Assembly: GCA_014695325.1 (NCBI GenBank)
Contig: JACJNZ010000077.1
Span: 24,893 to 88,892, forward strand
Direction: 5' to 3'
DNA length: 64,000 nucleotides
Source of the DNA: Cyanobacteria bacterium FACHB-502
Lineage (GTDB): Bacteria > Cyanobacteriota > Cyanobacteriia > Elainellales > Elainellaceae
The translations under genes were made by a program, and so were the position numbers. The notes under the pieces were generated by a model. It worked only from the letters and a program-made list of their open reading frames with translations. It was not told the DNA's origin and did no database searches. Positions 19,649 to 29,386 of the stretch are shown piece by piece (position 1 is the stretch's first letter; each line of letters starts with the position of its first letter).

Positions 19649-20257
19649 CTAGCTCAACCAAAAGTTCACGACCTCGTACTGTAAATCTACCAGCATCTGG
19701 CGCAGCAGGGGAAGACTCAGCCCAATCACGTTGCTGTGGCAGCCTTCGAGTCGCTCTACAAACAGTCCCCCCCGCCCTTCCAGCGCAAAGCAGCCTGCAC
19801 ACTGAAGCGGTTCACCCGTCGCCACATAAGCCTCAATTTCTCGATCGCTCACGTTTGCAAAATGCACCTGCGTCACCTGAGCCCGCACCAGTGTTTTTTG
19901 TTGCGGCTGATCGATCAGGCAGTGCCCGGTATAAAGCTGCCCGACTCGCCCGCGCATCTTCTGCCAGCGTTCGATCGCTTCTGCCGCATCTTTCGGCTTG
20001 CCGTAGATTTCGCCCTCTAGTGCCAACACCGAGTCACAGCCCAGAATCAGTGAATCCGACAATAGCGGCGCAACGGTTTCGGCTTTGCCCTGGGCTAATT
20101 GTTGAACGAGGCGATCGGGTTTTGATTCTTGAATTTTTGACTCGTCATAGTCGCTCGGCTGCACAAACACCGGAATTCCAGCCGTTTGCAGCAACCGTTT
20201 ACGAGCCGGAGACGCAGACGCTAAAACAAAGCGAGGAATCAAGGGATTAACCGCCAT
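19649..20257 (-). CDS. maf: Maf-like nucleoside triphosphate pyrophosphatase
   Basis: The 202-residue protein opens with the Maf signature [14 protein letters not shown]. It has the catalytic aspartate region [19 protein letters not shown] and [19 protein letters not shown] near the end. Maf proteins hydrolyse non-canonical or modified NTPs, and some affect septum formation. It lies 32 bp downstream of the PsbP-like gene on the same strand and may share its transcript. Confidence 0.93.
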   Translation of the reverse strand: MAVNPLIPRFVLASASPARKRLLQTAGIPVFVQPSDYDESKIQESKPDRLVQQLAQGKAETVAPLLSDSLILGCDSVLALEGEIYGKPKDAAEAIERWQKMRGRVGQLYTGHCLIDQPQQKTLVRAQVTQVHFANVSDREIEAYVATGEPLQCAGCFALEGRGGLFVERLEGCHSNVIGLSLPLLRQMLVDLQYEVVNFWLS

Positions 20258-20289
20258 GAAACCACCCTCACTCCACTAAATTAAATTGA

Positions 20290-20835
20290 TTAATAGACCG
20301 AGAAGGATTTGGCAACGACCCGAAACAGGTCTTCCACTTTGCCCCAGCGTCGCTCGGTGGTAGAAACATTAAAGGTATAAAGCTGTCCCCGCCGCACCGA
20401 CACGCTGGCAATACTGTGACGAAGCTGATTCGGGAGCGTTACAGCATATTCCAGCAGATAGTAAGTCTTTTCATCGTCCTGCCGCGCTTCGGCGGATACT
20501 AGCTCTGCCTGCCGTCCTGATCCTTCTGGGGCGATCGCACTTTTTGAGAGCCGATAACCCACTTCCGTCGGAGTGCCCAGGTCTTCTAGCGTTTTGTTGT
20601 CGCTGACGGGGCTAATAATCACGCTGGCGTTTTCTGTTTCCTCGATCAAGTCATGCAGCACTACATCAGGACCGTTGTTCACCTTTACCTCAACCCAGCC
20701 GTTGGGATAGAGGAACTGGTATCCCTGATACGTGTTCACATAGCTTTTCAAACCGGTTCCGGTAGCCGCCGGAGTGCAACTCTGTAGACTCAGGCTCAAC
20801 ACAACGACCAGCACTGCTGCAATCCGCTTCAGCAT
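20290..20835 (-). CDS. PsbP-like photosystem II lipoprotein (CyanoP family)
   Basis: The 181-residue protein has a lipoprotein signal (MLKRIAAVLVVVLSLSLQSC, lipobox ending at Cys20). The following PsbP fold shows YQGYQFLYPNGWVEVKV at its start and LFRVVAKSFSVY at its end. CyanoP proteins are lumenal lipoproteins associated with photosystem II assembly. The length fits the family. It is followed by maf. Confidence 0.9.
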   Translation of the reverse strand: MLKRIAAVLVVVLSLSLQSCTPAATGTGLKSYVNTYQGYQFLYPNGWVEVKVNNGPDVVLHDLIEETENASVIISPVSDNKTLEDLGTPTEVGYRLSKSAIAPEGSGRQAELVSAEARQDDEKTYYLLEYAVTLPNQLRHSIASVSVRRGQLYTFNVSTTERRWGKVEDLFRVVAKSFSVY

Positions 20836-20883
20836 TCATTTTCCTCAAAACCTATCCAGTAGGATCTTACAGCGATCGGGCGG

Positions 20884-21165
20884 CTACTGCTGATCGTTCC
20901 AGTCTGGGCAGGTATCGTCCTGTTGCCAGCCATAGGGATGAAAGCCACACACCAGCAGACTGCGACTGTCGCGATTATAGCCGTAGGCAATGCCATGGTA
21001 GTGGACACAGCCCGCACAGGCTCTTGGACGCGAAGAGCTAACGTCCCGAAAGCCAAGCTGCGATCGAAGAATGTGCTGTTTGCTCTGCTGTCGATGCCAG
21101 TGAGCGTAGTCTGCCCGCCGAAACGAATAATTGGCGCGGCTAAAGGGACTTTGAACAGTATCCAT
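20884..21165 (-). CDS. Small cysteine-rich conserved cyanobacterial protein
   Basis: The 93-residue protein has a basic N-terminal half and a C-terminal module with paired cysteines: ACAGCVHYHG, then LVCGFHPYGW and DTCPDW. The spacing suggests a metal or Fe-S binding knuckle. It looks like a cyanobacterial protein of unknown function. It precedes the PsbP-like gene on the same strand by 48 bp. I do not assign a function. The gap from 21166 to 21573 shows no gene. Confidence 0.7.
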   Translation of the reverse strand: MDTVQSPFSRANYSFRRADYAHWHRQQSKQHILRSQLGFRDVSSSRPRACAGCVHYHGIAYGYNRDSRSLLVCGFHPYGWQQDDTCPDWNDQQ

Positions 21166-21573
21166 AGGTGTGAAGAGGGAGGGGGATAATTTTAATCTAC
21201 CCGCACGAGAGAAAAATCGATCGATGAAAATATCGCTGGAACCTGAGTCGAAGGGTCAAGATGAGGTTGAGATATAAGTTGAGATTCTGGGAAGCTACGG
21301 TCAAAAAGCTAACGTAAAGCAAAAGGGAAATACGCCGCTGCGCTCAAGTTTCAGAATCTCTTTATGCAGTTCTCACTGAGTTCCATCTATCCTTAACACA
21401 AGGTTATGTGAAGAGAGGCGATCGCTCGATCGCACACAAACCCCGTAAGCAGAGTATAAAATCACCATTGCCTAGAATGGGGTCAGTTTGCTTCTGCCGG
21501 AGGGCTGATTCTATATATCATCCCGAATACGGTAGGAGTTCTGCCCTTGCCTCAGGAAAATTTTTCCAACCGC

Positions 21574-21604
21574 TTGACACTTTGCCGACCTGTGTTGGTA
21601 ATAT
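21574..21604 (+). promoter_or_regulatory. Sigma-70-type promoter of tRNA-Gln
   Basis: TTGACA (21574-21579) is followed after 19 bp by TAATAT (21599-21604), placing a start site near 21611, about ten bases before the tRNA. The elements match the consensus well; the spacer is two bases long. Confidence 0.6.
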
Positions 21605-21621
21605 GATGAAGGCGCAGACGA

Positions 21622-21693
21622 TGGGGTGTCGCCAAGTGGTAAGGCAGCGGGTTTTGGTCCCGCCATTCCTAGGTTCGAATCCTAGCACCCCAG
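21622..21693 (+). tRNA. trnQ: tRNA-Gln (anticodon TTG)
   Basis: The 72-nt cloverleaf has acceptor arms TGGGGTG and CACCCCA, the anticodon stem-loop GCGGG-TTTTGGT-CCCGC with anticodon TTG, and the T loop GGTTCGAATCC. CCA is not encoded. The urease gamma gene starts only 15 bp downstream. Confidence 0.97.
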
Positions 21694-21708
21694 TTCAGAG
21701 TTAATTTT

Positions 21709-22011
21709 ATGCAACTAACTCCTCAAGAGAAGGACAAGCTTCTTATTTTTACGGCTGCTCTGGTTGCCGAAAGACGCAAGGATCGCGGCATCAAGCTTAA
21801 CTATCCAGAAGCGATCGCCTATCTTTCAGCAGCAATTCTGGAGGGAGCCAGAGAAGGACGCACCGTTGCCGACTTGATGACCTATGGCACAACGCTGCTG
21901 ACACGAGCGGACGTGATGGAAGGCATCCCCGAAATGATTCACGAAGTTCAGGTCGAAGCCACCTTTCCCGACGGTACAAAGCTTGTGACCGTTCACGATC
22001 CGATTCGCTGA
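21709..22011 (+). CDS. ureA: Urease subunit gamma
   Basis: The 100-residue protein matches UreA along its whole length ([20 protein letters not shown], then [20 protein letters not shown] and the close VTVHDPIR). It is the small structural subunit of nickel urease. No ureB, ureC or accessory genes follow; a convergent dacB lies next. It starts 15 bp after tRNA-Gln with no strong ribosome site, so it may be made from a processed tRNA-mRNA transcript. Confidence 0.96.
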   Translation: MQLTPQEKDKLLIFTAALVAERRKDRGIKLNYPEAIAYLSAAILEGAREGRTVADLMTYGTTLLTRADVMEGIPEMIHEVQVEATFPDGTKLVTVHDPIR

Positions 22012-22104
22012 CCCGGTCTCTTCAATGTTTCCAGCTCACAGTCTCCAGTTCACCGTTTCCAGCTCACAATATTTCCATCCCACACGGGCTTAGAGCGGGT
22101 GCGA

Positions 22105-23421
22105 CTATAGTATCTCGTTGCGCTCCGCAGCCCCCAGACGAGAAGCAGACGGACGCGGTCGATCGCTAGGCTGAATTGCTGGCGGGAGCGGGTTGGGTGC
22201 GCCCCAGGCTTGCTGAAGTCTCTGGAGGAGCTGATCTTGCTGTTGGTGGAAGGTTTCGAGGTCGCCTGCGCCCAGGTTGATGATTGTGAACCAGACTAAG
22301 CCCCGATCGCGGGTAGGAATCGCGCCTGCCAGCGAGCTGACGGCATTCAGCGTTCCCGTTTTGACGGCTGAGCCGTTGGGCAGTTCTCGCCATTTGAGCG
22401 TGCCCGAATCGCGCCCTTGAATCGGATAAATATCGGCAACGGAGAGCTGGCGCGGCTGAAGATATCGCTGCGTCGCAATCAGAATTGCCGTTACGGCTCT
22501 GGGGGACAGCCGATTTTGCTCTCCCAAGCCTGAACCGTTGATGATTTGAATCTCTTCCGGGGGAATCTGCGTTGCCTGCAATACTTTTTGCGTCACGCCT
22601 GCCGCCCCGCCCAGCATTTGCGCCATCATCTCAGACATGATGTTATTGCTGTAGATATTCATCGCCTTGAGAATGTCGATCATCGGCAGCGATCGGTGGC
22701 GAATCAGGGGCGTGAGCGAGCGGGCTTTAAGCTGCTCTAGGGAGTTGACCTGCATGGTGCCGTTGATCTGAATCTGCGGGCGGGCAGTTCCGGGAGGAAG
22801 TTTGCTGTGCTGCGCTGCGGCTTCGGCTGACCAGAGATTTGCATCAATTCCCTGCTTTAGCAGCGATCCGGCTTGTGCGGGGTCAGTCTCAAAGTTCATC
22901 GCAAAATTGCCAGATACGACCAAGTTGCCTGTCACCTGCCGGATGCCTTTCTGGCTGAGCGAATTGCCCAGGACGATCGCCTCTTCCCACACAAAAAACG
23001 GATCGCCGCCCCCCTGCACAATCAGATCGCCCTTCAAAACGCCATCCTCGATCGGGCCTGACGCGCTGATTAGCGTTTCAAACCGATGATCGATCCCCCA
23101 GGCTTGGAGGGCTGCAAGCGTGGTTGCCGTTTTGGTGAGAGATGCAGCCGACAGCGGCGCAATCCCCTGATTTTCTGCCAGAATCTCGTTGCCCGCCTGA
23201 ACCCAGACACCCTGGCCCTCGATCGGTAAATTGAGCCGCGCCATGGTTGCCAGATGGAGCCGCACCGCGAGTTCTGCCTGGGGGTCGGGCTTGCGAACGG
23301 CAGCCGATCGCACCCAAACAGTATCGAGCCAGGGGGAAAGATTGGTCGATCGCAAAAGCTGAAGTTTTGGCTCTTGTTGACTAAAGAAAAGGGAAAGGAG
23401 TCCTTGAAACAGGTCTAGCAC
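22105..23421 (-). CDS. dacB: D-alanyl-D-alanine carboxypeptidase/endopeptidase (PBP4, S13 family)
   Basis: The 438-residue penicillin-binding protein shows the three active-site motifs: SxxK in ASLTKTATTLAAL, SxN in YSNNIMSEMMAQ, and KTG in AVKTGTLNAVSSLAG. S13 enzymes trim and cleave peptidoglycan cross-links in the periplasm. There is a hydrophobic start (MLDLFQGLLSLFF) rather than a clear cleavable signal. The C-terminus is proline- and arginine-rich and probably disordered. It converges with ureA. Confidence 0.93.
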   Translation of the reverse strand: MLDLFQGLLSLFFSQQEPKLQLLRSTNLSPWLDTVWVRSAAVRKPDPQAELAVRLHLATMARLNLPIEGQGVWVQAGNEILAENQGIAPLSAASLTKTATTLAALQAWGIDHRFETLISASGPIEDGVLKGDLIVQGGGDPFFVWEEAIVLGNSLSQKGIRQVTGNLVVSGNFAMNFETDPAQAGSLLKQGIDANLWSAEAAAQHSKLPPGTARPQIQINGTMQVNSLEQLKARSLTPLIRHRSLPMIDILKAMNIYSNNIMSEMMAQMLGGAAGVTQKVLQATQIPPEEIQIINGSGLGEQNRLSPRAVTAILIATQRYLQPRQLSVADIYPIQGRDSGTLKWRELPNGSAVKTGTLNAVSSLAGAIPTRDRGLVWFTIINLGAGDLETFHQQQDQLLQRLQQAWGAPNPLPPAIQPSDRPRPSASRLGAAERNEIL

Positions 23422-23806
23422 CGTCGAACCATCTCCGAAACTGCGTGCATACCATCCCTGATAATAGACGCTGTTTTATTCCTTAGGGGTGATTTATTTA
23501 ACGCTCCGATACGGAACTTTATCTCGCATTCTTGAGCTTTGTCGTTGAATGGGGTAAGCCTTGCTTTACTTCCAGCCAGTCTTCAAGCATCGGGTTCAAG
23601 TGAGTTACTGTGGTTTGATTTGTGGTTTGATTTACTGGGGTTTACTGCACGGATTGCCCGCCCCGAAATCTCCCGCGAATCCCCCTCAAGTAGAGGACTT
23701 GAAACCATTGGCATTCCCGAACACCAAAAATTCCTGCGCTGATCTGAACCTGATCCTAAAAAATTTGGTACGTTGGTACTAAGTAGATAGTGTTTCTGCC
23801 GATCGT

Positions 23807-23872
23807 CCACCCTTGCTTGAGCCCATCTTTTGCTTAAGCCCATCTTTACTTTGAGCCCACCCTTGTTTGAGC
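23807..23872. repeat. Four 16-17-bp tandem repeats upstream of dnaE
   Basis: CCACCCTTGCTTGAGC, CCATCTTTTGCTTAAGC, CCATCTTTACTTTGAGC and CCACCCTTGTTTGAGC run head to tail about 150 bp before dnaE. They differ at several positions, so the array is old. I see no gene in the whole 23422-24019 gap. The AT-rich stretch near 23940-23960 (CCTATATATAG) may contain the dnaE promoter. Confidence 0.65.
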
Positions 23873-24019
23873 GTTAGCGAGTTTTGCATCGAGTTTTATC
23901 GACATATCCTACTTATAGCGTTTGCCGTGGTGAAAATTCGTAGAAAATCCTATATATAGTTTGCACGTTGCAGGAATTCGGTTAACCTTATCTCAGCCCT
24001 GTGTGTGGTATGAGAGCCT

Positions 24020-27000
24020 ATGTCTTTCGTTGGTCTTCACATTCATAGCGACTATAGCCTGCTGGATGGCGCGAGTCAGTTGCCCGAACTCGTCGATCGC
24101 GTGCTGGAACTGGAAATGCCTGCCGTTGCCATTACCGATCACGGCGTGATGTATGGGGCGATCGAGCTGCTAAAGGTTTGCAAGGCAAAGGGCGTAAAGC
24201 CGATTATCGGCAACGAAATGTATGTGATCAACGGCGACATCACAAAGCAAGAACGCCGACCGAAATATCATCAGGTCGTCCTGGCGAAGAATAAGCAGGG
24301 CTACAAGAATCTGGTGAAGCTGACGACGATTTCGCACCTGAAGGGCTATCAGGGGAAAGGCATTTTTGCGCGTCCCTGCATTAACAAAGATTTGCTGGTG
24401 CAGTATCGCGAAGGGCTGATGGTGACGAGTGCCTGTCTGGGTGGAGAAGTACCGCAGGCAATCTTACAGGGCAGACCCGAAATTGCGCGAGAGCGGGCGG
24501 GCTGGTACAAGGAAGTTTTCGGCGACGATTATTATCTGGAGCTTCAGGATCACGGATCGCAGGAAGACCGGATCGTAAACGTGGAGCTGGTGAAAATTGC
24601 ACGCGAGCTGGATATCAAGCTGATCTGCACCAACGACTCGCACTACATCTCCTGTTTCGATGTGGAGGCACACGACGCGCTGCTGTGCATTCAAACCGGA
24701 AAGCTGATCACCGAAGAAAAGCGGCTGCGCTATAGCGGCACAGAGTATCTAAAATCGGCGGACGAAATGCGGCGGCTATTCCGCGATCACCTGATCACAG
24801 AGATCATTGAAGAAGCGATCGTCAATACGCTGGAAGTCGCAGAGAAAGTCGAAGACTACAACATTTTGGGAGAACCAAGAATCCCTGAATACCCAGTTCC
24901 CCCTGGCTACACAACCGCCGCCTATTTCGAGGAAATGACCCGAAAAGGATTGGTCGATCGCTTTGGTTGCCAATCCTACGCAGAAATTGAGCCGGAGTAT
25001 CAGGAGCGGCTGGAATACGAACTGCAAATGATGCACCAGATGGGCTTTGATGCCTACTTTCTAGTGGTGTGGGACTATATTAAATTCGCTCGCGATAATG
25101 GCATTCCTGTGGGTCCAGGCCGGGGGTCAGCGGCGGGGTCGCTGGTGGCATACGCGCTGGGTATTACTAACATCGATCCGGTGCATCACGGACTGCTGTT
25201 TGAGCGATTCCTCAATCCAGAACGGAAATCGATGCCGGATATTGATACCGACTTCTGTATCGATCGCCGGGGCGAGGTCATCCAGTACGTCACCGAGAAA
25301 TACGGGACAGAGCGAGTCGCGCAGATTATTACCTATAACCGCATGGCTTCCAAGGCAGTGCTGAAGGACGTGGCGCGGGTGCTGAATGTGCCCTACGGCG
25401 AATCCGATCGCATGACGAAGATGATTCCTGTCTTTCGCGGCAAGCCGACCAAGCTGAAGGTCATGATTTCTGAGGGAACGCCTGCTCCAGAATTCAAGGA
25501 GAAATACGACAAAGATATGGTCGTTCCGGCCACTGAGCCGCCTGTGACTTATCGCCGCTGGATTGATATGGCGATGCGGATCGAAGGGACGAACAAAGCA
25601 ACCGGAGTTCATGCGGCTGGTGTTGTGATTTCTGCTGAACCGCTGGATGAGATCGTGCCCCTGGAAATGAGCAAGGAAGGCGGCGCAGTGACGCAGTATC
25701 CGATGGAGGATATCGAATCGCTCGGACTGCTGAAAATGGATTTTCTGGGGCTGAAAAACCTGACGATGATCCAGAAAACGGTGGATCTGGTGAAGGCAAA
25801 TCATCAGGTTGAGCTGGATCTCGATCGCCTTCCGTTAGACGATCCCAAATCCTATCAACTACTTGCAAGAGGCGAACTCGAAGGCATCTTTCAGCTTGAA
25901 TCTTCGGGAATGCGTCAAATCGTGCGCGACCTCAAACCTTCGGGCTTAGAAGATATTTCTTCGGTGCTTGCGCTTTATCGTCCGGGACCATTGGATGCAG
26001 GACTGATTCCAAAATTCATTAATCGCAAACACGGTATTGAAAAGATTGAATACGAACATGAATTGCTGAAAGGCATTCTCAATGAAACCTACGGAATTAT
26101 GGTCTATCAAGAGCAGATCATGAAGATCGCTCAGGATATGGGCGGATATTCCTTAGGACAAGCGGATTTGCTTCGAAGAGCAATGGGAAAGAAGAAAAAG
26201 GAGGAAATGGAAAAGCACCAAAGCATTTTTGTGGAAGGGGCAAAAAAGAATCAAGTCCAACCTAAAGTTGCAGCAGGTTTGTTTGAGCAAATGGTTAAGT
26301 TTGCCGAATACTGCTTCAACAAATCCCACTCGACAGCGTATGGATACGTCACGTTTCAAACTGCCTATCTAAAAGCAAATTATCCTGTCGAATACATGGC
26401 GGCACTGCTGACCGCAAACAGCGGCGATCAGGACAAAGTGCAGAAATATATTGCCACCTGCTACAGCATGGGAATTACGGTTGAGCCGCCGGACATTAAT
26501 CGATCGGGCTTTGACTTCACACCTTTAAGCGACACCATTCTGTTCGGATTATCCGCCGTGCGAAATGCCGGAGAAGGGGCGATCGAGCATGTTTTGGTGG
26601 CACGAACAGAAGGCGGCAAATTCACATCACTGGCAGATTTGTGCGATCGAATTGATCCGCGCACCGTCAACCGCAGAGCCTTAGAAGCTTTGATTCAGTG
26701 CGGCGCAATGGACTCGATCGATCTCAATCGCAAACAGCTGGTAAACGATTTGGAATATGTGCTGGACTGGGCGCAGTCGCGGGCAAAAGATCGGGCAGTG
26801 GGTCAGGGCAATTTGTTTGATTTGTTCGGCAGCACGGGTGAGAGTAATACCACCACTACCAACTTTGAAAGTGCGCCCAAGGCTCCCTCCACCGAGGACT
26901 ATCCGCCGCAGGAAAAGCTAAGGCTAGAAAAGGAATTGCTCGGCTTCTACATCTCCGATCATCCGCTGAAATCCGTGCATCAAGCCGCCAAAGTGCTCGC

Positions 27001-27547
27001 ACCCATCAACCTCTCTGACCTGGGAGACAAGCCGGATAGCGTCACCCTGAGCGCGATCGTCATGATCAGCAACCTCAAGCCCGTGATGACCAAGAAAGGC
27101 GATCGCATGGCAGTGCTGCAAATCGAAGACCTGACCGGACAGGCAGAAGCCGTCGTCTTCCCGAAAGCGTATGAGCGAATTGCCCATCTTTTGGAAGTCG
27201 ATGCCCGTCTGATGGTGTGGGGCAAGGTCGATCGGCGAGACGATCGCAATCAGCTTGTGATTGAAGATGCGGAGGCGATCGAGGCAGTGCGAATGGTGAT
27301 GGTGGAGTTAGAGGCAAGGCTGGCAGGCGATGTCGTCAAACAGCACGAACTGCGAACCATTCTGCTCGATCAGCGCGGCACAGACGACCAGGGTAAGATT
27401 CCTGTAATCGCAGTCGTCACCGGACAGGAGCGGCGTGAGCTGGTGCGGTTAGGGGCACAGTTTCGCATTCCCAACCCGGAAGCCGCAGTGAATGCCCTGA
27501 TGCAGGCAGGATTTCGAGCAAGAGCTTCTTCGCTCACGGGTAAATAG
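24020..27547 (+). CDS. dnaE: DNA polymerase III alpha subunit, uninterrupted
   Basis: The 1175-residue replicative polymerase has the N-terminal PHP domain ([28 protein letters not shown]), the polymerase core with catalytic aspartates in [15 protein letters not shown], a helix-hairpin-helix region and the C-terminal OB fold ([20 protein letters not shown]). Many cyanobacteria split this gene at a KFAEY/CFN site where two intein halves splice in trans. Here [12 protein letters not shown] reads straight through (Tyr764-Cys765), so the site is empty. Codons between about 25.85 and 26.4 kb look more AT-rich than the rest. Confidence 0.97.
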   Translation: MSFVGLHIHSDYSLLDGASQLPELVDRVLELEMPAVAITDHGVMYGAIELLKVCKAKGVKPIIGNEMYVINGDITKQERRPKYHQVVLAKNKQGYKNLVKLTTISHLKGYQGKGIFARPCINKDLLVQYREGLMVTSACLGGEVPQAILQGRPEIARERAGWYKEVFGDDYYLELQDHGSQEDRIVNVELVKIARELDIKLICTNDSHYISCFDVEAHDALLCIQTGKLITEEKRLRYSGTEYLKSADEMRRLFRDHLITEIIEEAIVNTLEVAEKVEDYNILGEPRIPEYPVPPGYTTAAYFEEMTRKGLVDRFGCQSYAEIEPEYQERLEYELQMMHQMGFDAYFLVVWDYIKFARDNGIPVGPGRGSAAGSLVAYALGITNIDPVHHGLLFERFLNPERKSMPDIDTDFCIDRRGEVIQYVTEKYGTERVAQIITYNRMASKAVLKDVARVLNVPYGESDRMTKMIPVFRGKPTKLKVMISEGTPAPEFKEKYDKDMVVPATEPPVTYRRWIDMAMRIEGTNKATGVHAAGVVISAEPLDEIVPLEMSKEGGAVTQYPMEDIESLGLLKMDFLGLKNLTMIQKTVDLVKANHQVELDLDRLPLDDPKSYQLLARGELEGIFQLESSGMRQIVRDLKPSGLEDISSVLALYRPGPLDAGLIPKFINRKHGIEKIEYEHELLKGILNETYGIMVYQEQIMKIAQDMGGYSLGQADLLRRAMGKKKKEEMEKHQSIFVEGAKKNQVQPKVAAGLFEQMVKFAEYCFNKSHSTAYGYVTFQTAYLKANYPVEYMAALLTANSGDQDKVQKYIATCYSMGITVEPPDINRSGFDFTPLSDTILFGLSAVRNAGEGAIEHVLVARTEGGKFTSLADLCDRIDPRTVNRRALEALIQCGAMDSIDLNRKQLVNDLEYVLDWAQSRAKDRAVGQGNLFDLFGSTGESNTTTTNFESAPKAPSTEDYPPQEKLRLEKELLGFYISDHPLKSVHQAAKVLAPINLSDLGDKPDSVTLSAIVMISNLKPVMTKKGDRMAVLQIEDLTGQAEAVVFPKAYERIAHLLEVDARLMVWGKVDRRDDRNQLVIEDAEAIEAVRMVMVELEARLAGDVVKQHELRTILLDQRGTDDQGKIPVIAVVTGQERRELVRLGAQFRIPNPEAAVNALMQAGFRARASSLTGK

Positions 27548-27555
27548 ACGAGTGA

Positions 27556-28548
27556 TTATTTGGAAAGATTTGGTTCGACCACAGTGGGAAAACTCTCAAA
27601 GTTGCGTCGTACCCAATCCATTCCCACTTCGTTGTTGAGTTTAATCTTCTGCAGCGTGCCGGGATAAAGCTTGCCCAAAATGTCAGCATCCTGATCAATA
27701 ACGACCTTACCGAATTTGAGATAGGTACTGCCAAACAGCTTAAAGGCAGGATGTTTCGCTTGACCAAACAGCAGAATGTAGGTGCGAGTGCGATTCTCGG
27801 CTTCTGGGACAAAGAAATGGCACTGTACTGCTTTGCCCAACGGCATTTCGCCATGAAAGATGATGAGAGAAGGAAAGTGATTTTCCAGGTGTGCCTTAAT
27901 TACGGTGGGAAGCAGAAACAAATCAGGTTTTCTCAGTTTTTCGGTTAGCTTGTAGGGCGCGGTGGGCAAGTCATAGAACGCATGGGAATGATGCCCGTTA
28001 TCCATAAACTGATGAAACTCTACGTCTGTAATGCGAAACAAGTCTCGATGCGTGCCGTTTTGATGGTTGTAATCATGCATATTCAGCAGCATCGTTAATA
28101 AATCAGTTTCAACACTTCGATCGCCCGTATGCCCAATAAAGTAATATTTCTCGGCAATTTCATTCAACACAGTCGGAATCGGAACCTTGGGTTCGTATCC
28201 ACCGTATGACCAGATGAAATCGCCTTGAATAATGAGTTCTAAGGGCTTCAATTGCGGCAATGTTTTCTTACCAGAACCCGGTAGAACAGTGCAGCCCGCC
28301 GGATCAAAGGGCAAGGCATGAAACGGACACACTACCACACTGGTGCCGTCCTTTTGCATTTCGCACCATCCTTCTGACAGCATTGCTCCCATGTGCGGAC
28401 AGGCATTGGGTAAGGCATGAATTTTCCCCACACCATCCTTCCACATCACATAATCAACGCCATACAAAGCAATCTTTTGGGGTTGGTTTACCTTTAGCAT
28501 CGATTGATGTGCCAATAGCCAAGGCGCACCAGGAAGCATCGAGCGCAT
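27556..28548 (-). CDS. Rieske non-heme iron oxygenase (PaO/CAO-like)
   Basis: The 330-residue protein has an N-terminal Rieske centre (NACPHMGAML and VVCPFHALPFD, giving CxH and CxxH ligands). A mononuclear iron site follows at HDYNHQNGTH (Dx2Hx4H). This is the ring-hydroxylating oxygenase alpha-subunit layout seen in pheophorbide a oxygenase and related cyanobacterial proteins. The reductase partner is not adjacent. GGAGA lies before ATG 28548. It diverges from a TetR gene 52 bp away, a likely regulator. The substrate is unknown. Confidence 0.88.
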   Translation of the reverse strand: MRSMLPGAPWLLAHQSMLKVNQPQKIALYGVDYVMWKDGVGKIHALPNACPHMGAMLSEGWCEMQKDGTSVVVCPFHALPFDPAGCTVLPGSGKKTLPQLKPLELIIQGDFIWSYGGYEPKVPIPTVLNEIAEKYYFIGHTGDRSVETDLLTMLLNMHDYNHQNGTHRDLFRITDVEFHQFMDNGHHSHAFYDLPTAPYKLTEKLRKPDLFLLPTVIKAHLENHFPSLIIFHGEMPLGKAVQCHFFVPEAENRTRTYILLFGQAKHPAFKLFGSTYLKFGKVVIDQDADILGKLYPGTLQKIKLNNEVGMDWVRRNFESFPTVVEPNLSK

Positions 28549-28600
28549 GGTGTTCTCCGTTAAAGCTAAAATTGTGAAAAATCCGTCGTGTTTCCAAAAT

Positions 28601-29380
28601 ATGACAGAACTTTCACATTCGTCAAGCCCTCATTCGCCCATCAATTTGCGTCGCCAGCCTAAACAGCAGCGCAGTAAGGCACGGGTTGAGAAAATTCTGG
28701 ATGCGGCGGCGGCAGTGTTTGATGAGGTTGGCTATGAAGCTGCAACTACTCACATGATCGCTGCCAGAGCAGGAACGGCGATCGGTTCGCTCTATCAGTT
28801 TTTTCCAGACAAAGCTGCCATCTTCAAGGCGATGGAGTTACGCCATGCAGAGCGAGTAAACGCATTTTGGCAACAGGCAGAGATTCCTTCGATCGTTCAG
28901 CTACCACTGCGCCAAATGATTCACACACTGGTATCAGCAACCGCAGAACTGTTTACCCATCCAGTATCGCGTGTGGTGTTTGTACAGTTTTATCTAGCCC
29001 GTCAGATTTTTCAATCGATCGATGAAAGTATGACGCAGGACGCGATCGGCTTTATGGCGAATATTCTGAAGCATCGAAACCCTGCCTTGCCTGAAGCGCA
29101 GTACAGTCTCCTTGCAGAGGTGTGTGTGCATAGCACCAATGCCCTGATTCTCGCGGCACTTCGCAGTCCTGATCCGGCACATCGTCAACGACTGATGCAG
29201 CAAATTGAGGACGTGATGGTGTCGTATTTGGAACCGTATGTGGGCGATCGTCAGTCAGGTGATGTAATGAAAGTAATGATATGCCCTCACTGCCAATCCA
29301 AACAGCTCTCAAAGAACGGGTATCGACGGGGCAAACAGTGCTATCTCTGTAAGGACTGTAGAAAGCAGTTTGTAATTTAG
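28601..29380 (+). CDS. TetR-family regulator with a C-terminal IS-type zinc ribbon
   Basis: The 259-residue protein has a TetR HTH at residues 22-68 (KILDAAAAVFDEVGYEAATT, GTAIGSLYQFFPDKAAIF) and a helical ligand domain to about residue 215. From residue 223 it continues MKVMICPHCQSKQLSKNG then CYLCKDCRKQFV. That four-cysteine ribbon is typical of the N-terminus of IS1-like transposases, not of TetR proteins. I read it as an in-frame fusion to an IS remnant that ends the gene. ATG 28601 is preferred over an upstream start overlapping the Rieske gene. Confidence 0.85.
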   Translation: MTELSHSSSPHSPINLRRQPKQQRSKARVEKILDAAAAVFDEVGYEAATTHMIAARAGTAIGSLYQFFPDKAAIFKAMELRHAERVNAFWQQAEIPSIVQLPLRQMIHTLVSATAELFTHPVSRVVFVQFYLARQIFQSIDESMTQDAIGFMANILKHRNPALPEAQYSLLAEVCVHSTNALILAALRSPDPAHRQRLMQQIEDVMVSYLEPYVGDRQSGDVMKVMICPHCQSKQLSKNGYRRGKQCYLCKDCRKQFVI

Positions 29381-29386
29381 TTTTGA

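Noticed and set aside
23539..23782. Two overlapping frames of 67 and 73 codons before dnaE
   Set aside because: They overlap each other in different frames and neither shows coding character.
26000..26600. Split intein in dnaE
   Set aside because: The extein junction reads through without any inserted sequence.
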